The notes under the pieces were generated by a model. It saw only the letters and a list, made by a program, of their open reading frames with translations, was not told where the DNA came from and made no database searches. A stretch of DNA of 10,354 nucleotides, from positions 1 to 10,354 of the forward strand of contig JAFAFR010000065.1 in NCBI GenBank assembly GCA_023423405.1, read 5' to 3'. The position numbers and the translations under genes are program-made. Source of the stretch: Bacteroidota bacterium. Lineage in GTDB: Bacteria > Bacteroidota > Bacteroidia > Chitinophagales > Chitinophagaceae. Positions within the stretch are counted from its first letter, which is position 1. Each line of letters opens with the position of its first letter. Of the stretch, positions 7,176 to 10,354 are shown one piece after another.

Positions 7176-8762
7176 ATGGCCACGCCAGACATGACACAAC
7201 CCGCGAAAGGTCCTCTGGGTTTTCCGGTCTTCCGGGCACTGTGGATCGCAACGATCATTTCTAACATCGGCACCTGGATGCACGATGTCGGGGCCGCCTG
7301 GCTGATGACCTCGTTGTCGCCCAGCCCGCTTTTGGTTGCTTTGGTGCAGGCGGCGACAACCCTGCCGATGTTCCTGCTGGCGCTGCCGGCTGGTGCGATG
7401 GCGGATATTGTGGATCGCCGCAAGCTGCTGCTGGCAGCGCAACTGCTTGGACTTGCGGCGGCGGCCATGCTTTCGGTCCTGACCCTACTGGGACTGGTCA
7501 CGCCATGGGTTCTGTTGGTCGCGACCTTTGTGCTGGGGGTCGCGGCGGCAATCAGTGCGCCGGTGTTTCAGGCTATCGTTCCCGAACTGGTCGACAAGGA
7601 GGCGCTTCCTGATGCCGTGGCGCTGAACAGCTTGGGCGTGAACATCGCCCGCGCGATCGGTCCGGCGCTTGGCGGGGTGATCGTCGCACTGGCTGGCACT
7701 CCGGCTGTCTTTGCGCTAAACGCACTTTCCGTACTTTCCGTACTCGGAGTGCTGTTTTTCTGGAAGCGTGCCCGGACGGCGTATAGCCTGCCGCCCGAAC
7801 ATTTCTTTGGTGCGCTGAAGGCCGGATATCGCTATGCGCGGCACGCGCCCGCACTCCGGCTGGTACTGATCCGGGCGATGGGCTTCTTCCTGTTCGGTAG
7901 TGCGCTTTGGGCGATGCTGCCGCTGGTCGGTCGGCGCATCCTTGGGCTTGATGCGGCGGGCTATGGCGCTTTGCTCGGCTGCATGGGTGCGGGCGCGGTG
8001 GTCGGCGCGCTGGTCCTGAAGCGTGTGCGTAAGAGGGTTCCTGCCAATGCAATCTCTGTCGGGGCGACCTTGCTATTTGCACTGTCAACTCTCGCGCTTG
8101 CGCTGGCCGGCAATGCGTGGATCGCGGGCGTAGTCATGTTCGTCGCGGGTCTGGCCTGGATTGGCATGCTGACGTCGCTTAACGTCGCCGCGCAGATGGC
8201 ATCTCCCGGATGGGTCAAGGCGCGCGCCCTTGCCGTCTATCTGCTGGTCTTTCAGGGGGCGATGACCAGTGGCAGCATTCTCTGGGGCACGATTGCATCC
8301 CGGTTTGATGTGCCGACGGCGTTGCTGATCGCATCGCTCGGGCTGACCGCCTCGGTGCTGCTGGCACGCATCTGGCGACTGCCGAAGGACGCGACCACCG
8401 ATCTCGCGCCTTCTAACCATTGGGTGGAACCCGTCGTCGCCATTCCGCCTGCCGATGACCGTGGCCCGGTCCTGATCGAAATTGAGTATCGCACTGACCC
8501 GACAAGAATGGCCGAGTTCGCCGCCGCCCTGCGCAAGTTCAGTGACACTCGTCACCGCGATGGCGCTATCCGCTGGGATATCTGGGAAGATGTGGCAGAA
8601 CCCGGCAGAGTGATCGAAAGCTTTGTTGTCGAAAGCTGGATTGAGCATCAGCGCCAGCATGCGCGTGTCACGCATACCGATCAACTGGACCAAGAAATGC
8701 TGAACGCGTTTCATGTCGGTGATGCACCGCCCATCGTGCGCCACCTGTTAAGACCATTGTAA
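7176..8762 (+). CDS. MFS transporter, MFS_3/EntS-like exporter with C-terminal soluble domain
   Basis: A 528-residue inner-membrane transporter of the MFS_3 group (drug:proton antiporter/enterobactin exporter-like). Residues 20-400 form about twelve hydrophobic helices; motif A is visible as GAMADIVDRRKLL (73-85). From about residue 415 it continues as a soluble domain containing HWVEP, GPVLIEIEYRTDP, RHRDGAIRWDIWED, ESFVVESWIEHQRQHARVTH and a final HLLRPL, a pattern common to this group and resembling a dimeric alpha+beta barrel (ABM-like) fold. The extension is family-typical, so I do not read it as a new fusion. AAAGGAG lies 5 nt upstream of the ATG. As last gene of the block it may export a substrate or product of the hydrolases; direction and substrate are inferred. 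A 9-base tandem repeat lies inside it at 7724-7741. Confidence 0.9.
   Translation: MATPDMTQPAKGPLGFPVFRALWIATIISNIGTWMHDVGAAWLMTSLSPSPLLVALVQAATTLPMFLLALPAGAMADIVDRRKLLLAAQLLGLAAAAMLSVLTLLGLVTPWVLLVATFVLGVAAAISAPVFQAIVPELVDKEALPDAVALNSLGVNIARAIGPALGGVIVALAGTPAVFALNALSVLSVLGVLFFWKRARTAYSLPPEHFFGALKAGYRYARHAPALRLVLIRAMGFFLFGSALWAMLPLVGRRILGLDAAGYGALLGCMGAGAVVGALVLKRVRKRVPANAISVGATLLFALSTLALALAGNAWIAGVVMFVAGLAWIGMLTSLNVAAQMASPGWVKARALAVYLLVFQGAMTSGSILWGTIASRFDVPTALLIASLGLTASVLLARIWRLPKDATTDLAPSNHWVEPVVAIPPADDRGPVLIEIEYRTDPTRMAEFAAALRKFSDTRHRDGAIRWDIWEDVAEPGRVIESFVVESWIEHQRQHARVTHTDQLDQEMLNAFHVGDAPPIVRHLLRPL
7724..7741 (+). repeat. 9-base tandem duplication within the MFS gene
   Basis: ACTTTCCGT occurs twice in direct succession. 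The length is a multiple of three, so it keeps the frame and yields LSV-LSV within a transmembrane helix (about residues 184-189). It is probably a slippage product tolerated by a hydrophobic helix. Confidence 0.6.
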
Positions 8763-8806
8763 CCCTACCTGGGCGTGCCGGAAGATCGTCAGATGAGCTT
8801 AGTCTC

Positions 8807-8832
8807 CACGACGCAGAGAACTCTTCCGATCT
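8807..8832 (+). other. Illumina-adapter-like sequence
   Basis: CTCTTCCGATCT (8821-8832) is identical to the last 12 bases of the common Illumina TruSeq adapter. CACGACGC (8807-8814), which precedes that end in the Read 1 adapter, stands just upstream, separated by six extra bases AGAGAA. It may be adapter left in an assembly, or coincidence. Confidence 0.4.
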
Positions 8833-8861
8833 CTAGAATTATTATGGGAGACGTTGTGTAA

Positions 8862-8942
8862 GTTTTAAGTGGCGAGCGACGGCGCTGGATTAAAGATTGC
8901 GTCGGGCTGTCTTTGAAAGAGGTGATCGACCTCGATTTTTAA
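8862..8942 (+). pseudogene. Possible remnant of an IS66-type OrfA (TnpA) N-terminus
   Basis: After a stop codon at 8859-8861 the same frame reads VLSGERRRWIKD, then a less recognisable GLSLKEVIDLDF, and stops at 8940-8942. The VLSG-ERRRW string resembles the beginning of small IS66-family accessory proteins, which usually start with similar E(V)LSG-ERRRRW. In-frame ATG at 8844 (MGDVV, then stop) lies ahead of it. Only about ten residues match and the segment overlaps a hairpin, so chance is possible. Confidence 0.25.
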
Positions 8943-8945
8943 TCC
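8887..8945 (+). terminator. Strong imperfect hairpin with internal T run
   Basis: Bases 8887-8899 (GGATTAAAGATTG) pair with 8933-8945 (CGATTTTTAATCC) over 13 positions with two G-U wobbles in RNA. GTCG (8901-8904) can extend the stem with CGAC (8927-8930). An alternative small hairpin, GAGGT-GATCG-ACCTC (8919-8933), is followed by GATTTTT and looks like a simple Rho-independent terminator for transcripts from the left. Which fold is used is unknown; a structured RNA or short element end is also possible. Confidence 0.4.
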
Positions 8946-9002
8946 GTTCTGATTGTTAGACTCAGGCCACGGTAGAAATCAGCATCGCGATGAATACGCG
9001 CC

Positions 9003-9029
9003 ACGCAGTCGATCTCAGCTACGCTGCGT
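9003..9029. promoter_or_regulatory. Candidate LysR-type binding site (ACGCAG-N15-CTGCGT)
   Basis: A perfect 6-base inverted repeat ends 22 bases before the LysR-type start at 9052, and a T-N11-A box (T9009 to A9021) falls inside it. This is the usual site for autoregulation by LTTRs, but so near the start codon it would act by repression. It is supported by symmetry and position only. Confidence 0.3.
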
Positions 9030-9051
9030 CGAGCGTACTTGAGGATCTTGG

Positions 9052-10011
9052 ATGCGTAGAGGGAAGAGAAAATCAGAATGCCCGCAGGCACGTCGTACTA
9101 TGCTGGGCGCAAGGGTTCCGATGGTCGCGTTGGTTCAGACCTTGGCTGTGGCCGAGCATTTAAGCTTTCATCGCGCTGCAATGGCTCTCGGGACTAGTCA
9201 ATCAAGTGTCAGTGCGCGTATTAAGGCCCTGGAGGAAGAACTGGGTATATGCCTGTTTGACCGAAACACGCGGGGCGTTCGGTTGACGCCAGCCGGTCGG
9301 CGTTTCGTGGACAAGGTTGATGCTGCCGTAGGCGTTCTAGAAGAGGCCATTAGTATGGCTGGCATGCAGGCTCGCAGCGAAGAAAGCGAAATTGCAGTCG
9401 GCGTTCATGCGCTGACACAGGGCGGCTTCCTTGACAAGTTGCTAGTGCGTTTCCGCTCAGAACATCCCGGCGTACGTTTAAATATTACAGAGGCAACGGC
9501 GCGGGACGCCCAGATCATGCTCCGGGAAGGTCAGCTTGATTTGGCATTCATGGCCTGCACTCATGAGCTTGCTGATCTCAACTCTCGGGTAATCTGGTGT
9601 GATCGGTTGATGGCCGCGTTACCTGTCAGTCACTACCTGGCGCGGGAACCAGATGTGACGTGGAGACAGCTTGCGGAGGAAACCTTCCTAGTTCGACGAG
9701 GTGGGACAGGACCTCAGGTTGGTGATCTAGTCGTGATGAGATCGGCGGGGCGCTGGCCAAGACCTCAAATTCTACGTCTCGACGTTGGACGCGATGCCCT
9801 GTTTGCAATGATCGCAGCAGGCCAAGGGGTGTCGCTTTTTGTTGAAGATAGCGTTCTGTTTAACTCAGAGACCATTACTGTTTTACCGGTCCGCGATGAG
9901 CAGGAAACCGTCGCATTTTCCGCAGTTTGGTCTCCTCGTAGTTGCGATCCTGCTCTCTCAAGATTATTGGCAATGGCTACAGAGATGGGTGCACGCTTCG
10001 GACGCGTGTGA
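9052..10011 (+). CDS. LysR-family transcriptional regulator with basic N-terminal extension
   Basis: A 319-residue LTTR. The helix-turn-helix is near residues 37-60 (LSFHRAAMALGTSQSSVSAR), followed by LGICLFDRNTRGVRLTPAGRRF (64-85). The effector domain starts around residue 110 (ESEIAVGVHALTQGG) and includes GQLDLAFMA, FLVRRGG and MIAAGQGVSLF. About 23 residues rich in Arg and Lys (MRRGKRKSE...) precede the normal LTTR start. GAGGA 6 nt before the ATG at 9052 supports the long form; the ATG at 9100 has no such site. LTTRs with this kind of basic extension occur, as I recall, in alphaproteobacterial plasmids and integrative elements near conjugation genes. Codon use looks less GC-biased than in the genes to its left, which suggests separate origin. 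It is not closely similar to the LysR protein at 1599. Confidence 0.85.
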   Translation: MRRGKRKSECPQARRTMLGARVPMVALVQTLAVAEHLSFHRAAMALGTSQSSVSARIKALEEELGICLFDRNTRGVRLTPAGRRFVDKVDAAVGVLEEAISMAGMQARSEESEIAVGVHALTQGGFLDKLLVRFRSEHPGVRLNITEATARDAQIMLREGQLDLAFMACTHELADLNSRVIWCDRLMAALPVSHYLAREPDVTWRQLAEETFLVRRGGTGPQVGDLVVMRSAGRWPRPQILRLDVGRDALFAMIAAGQGVSLFVEDSVLFNSETITVLPVRDEQETVAFSAVWSPRSCDPALSRLLAMATEMGARFGRV

Positions 10012-10153
10012 CCGGCAGGATCGGGGGCAGTAACAAGCAAGTGCCGCAGGATGGGATTGTCCTATTTGCCGCCGATAGCATCCCGTATGCGAATGATCGC
10101 GCGGCAGGCGCCTATAAATCCCGATGACGTTATCGAGCTTTGAGGGGCTGCTA
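10012..10153. other. Spacer between the second LysR gene and the partial gene
   Basis: No gene is evident in these 142 bases. A short inverted repeat GGGAT/ATCCC (10053-10057 and 10079-10083) and a TATAAA (10113-10118) are present, but no matching -35 is visible, so a promoter is only possible. Confidence 0.35.
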
Positions 10154-10354
10154 ATGACAACCAGCTCCCGTATGAATGTCCCTTTCGACCCGGACCTGCT
10201 CAAACGGGCCGACACGCTCGACCAAGACATCGCCATCATCGGTGAGACCCTTTCTATGTTCGTCCACTTCTGGTTGACGATGTCTTCTCTGTTGCCGGAA
10301 AGCGCGAAGCAATCTGCACGAATCAAGGGGAATGAGCGGTTCGAGGGCTTCATG
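10154..10354 (+). CDS. Unidentified small protein, partial (N-terminal 67 residues)
   Basis: An open frame starts at the ATG at 10154, with GAGGGG (10142-10147) 6 nt upstream, and runs to the window edge with no stop. The visible protein starts MTTSSRMNVPFDPDLLKRAD and continues with an amphipathic stretch (about 20-45, DIAIIGETLSMFVHFWL), then LLPESAKQSARIKGNERFEGFM. The pattern of a helical segment followed by a Pro/charged segment with RIKGNERF resembles small hypothetical proteins I associate with plasmids and integrative elements, but I cannot name a family. The ribosome-binding site, unbroken frame and position support a real gene. Function is not assigned. Confidence 0.6.
   Translation, partial: MTTSSRMNVPFDPDLLKRADTLDQDIAIIGETLSMFVHFWLTMSSLLPESAKQSARIKGNERFEGFM

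Larger units (their letters stand above)
8763..9051. other. Gene-free junction of about 290 bases
   Basis: No complete gene is visible on either strand. The stretch contains an adapter-like 12-mer (8821-8832), a short OrfA-like peptide remnant (8862-8942), a strong hairpin (8887-8945) and an inverted repeat before the LysR gene (9003-9029). Base composition appears lower in GC than the block to the left, judged by eye. Confidence 0.6.

Noticed and set aside
8413..8762. The C-terminal soluble domain of the MFS transporter as a novel fusion
   Set aside because: The HW...GPVL...RDGA...EHQRQH pattern is usual for MFS_3 proteins of this length.
9964..10353. A 129-residue minus-strand frame at the right end
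   Set aside because: Rich in Ser, Arg and Cys with no motif, and opposite to a frame with a good ribosome-binding site at 10154.

Overview
The window looks like a GC-rich alphaproteobacterium, most probably of the Paracoccus/Rhodobacteraceae type. This is inferred from codon use, protein flavour and gene content; no sequence search was possible. No rRNA, tRNA or CRISPR array was seen. There are eleven genes, two of them cut by the window ends.

Left block, minus strand (1-1499): an alpha/beta-hydrolase with an Asp nucleophile, followed 15 nt later by an AraC-type regulator that runs off the left edge. A LysR-type regulator (1599-2504) is divergent to them across a short AT-rich intergenic region holding a TTCTCA-N17-TGAGAA inverted repeat.

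Central block, plus strand (2884-8762): after a roughly 380-base leader without a convincing gene come six co-directional genes. They encode a secreted Ser alpha/beta-hydrolase, a YcaC-like isochorismatase-fold hydrolase, a small YjdJ-type GNAT protein, a DoxX-family membrane protein that overlaps the GNAT gene by 17 nt, a YtcJ-like metal-dependent amidohydrolase with an extra Cys/His-rich tail, and an MFS_3 exporter with a C-terminal soluble domain. Gaps inside the block are at most 117 bases, and most genes have a good ribosome-binding site, so this is probably one operon or two nested ones. Four different hydrolase folds, an exporter and three nearby regulators suggest uptake or detoxification and breakdown of a small ester, amide or halogenated compound. 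The substrate cannot be read from the sequence.

Right block (8763-10354): base composition and codon use look visibly less GC-biased. It starts with a gene-free stretch containing a 12-base exact match to the end of the Illumina adapter, a short peptide resembling the start of an IS66-type OrfA, and a strong hairpin. A second LysR-type regulator with a basic N-terminal extension follows, then the start of a small unidentified gene. The style of these two genes resembles accessory plasmid or integrative-element DNA. The junction near 8.8 kb is therefore either a real mobile-element boundary or an assembly join, and it is the part of the window most worth checking.
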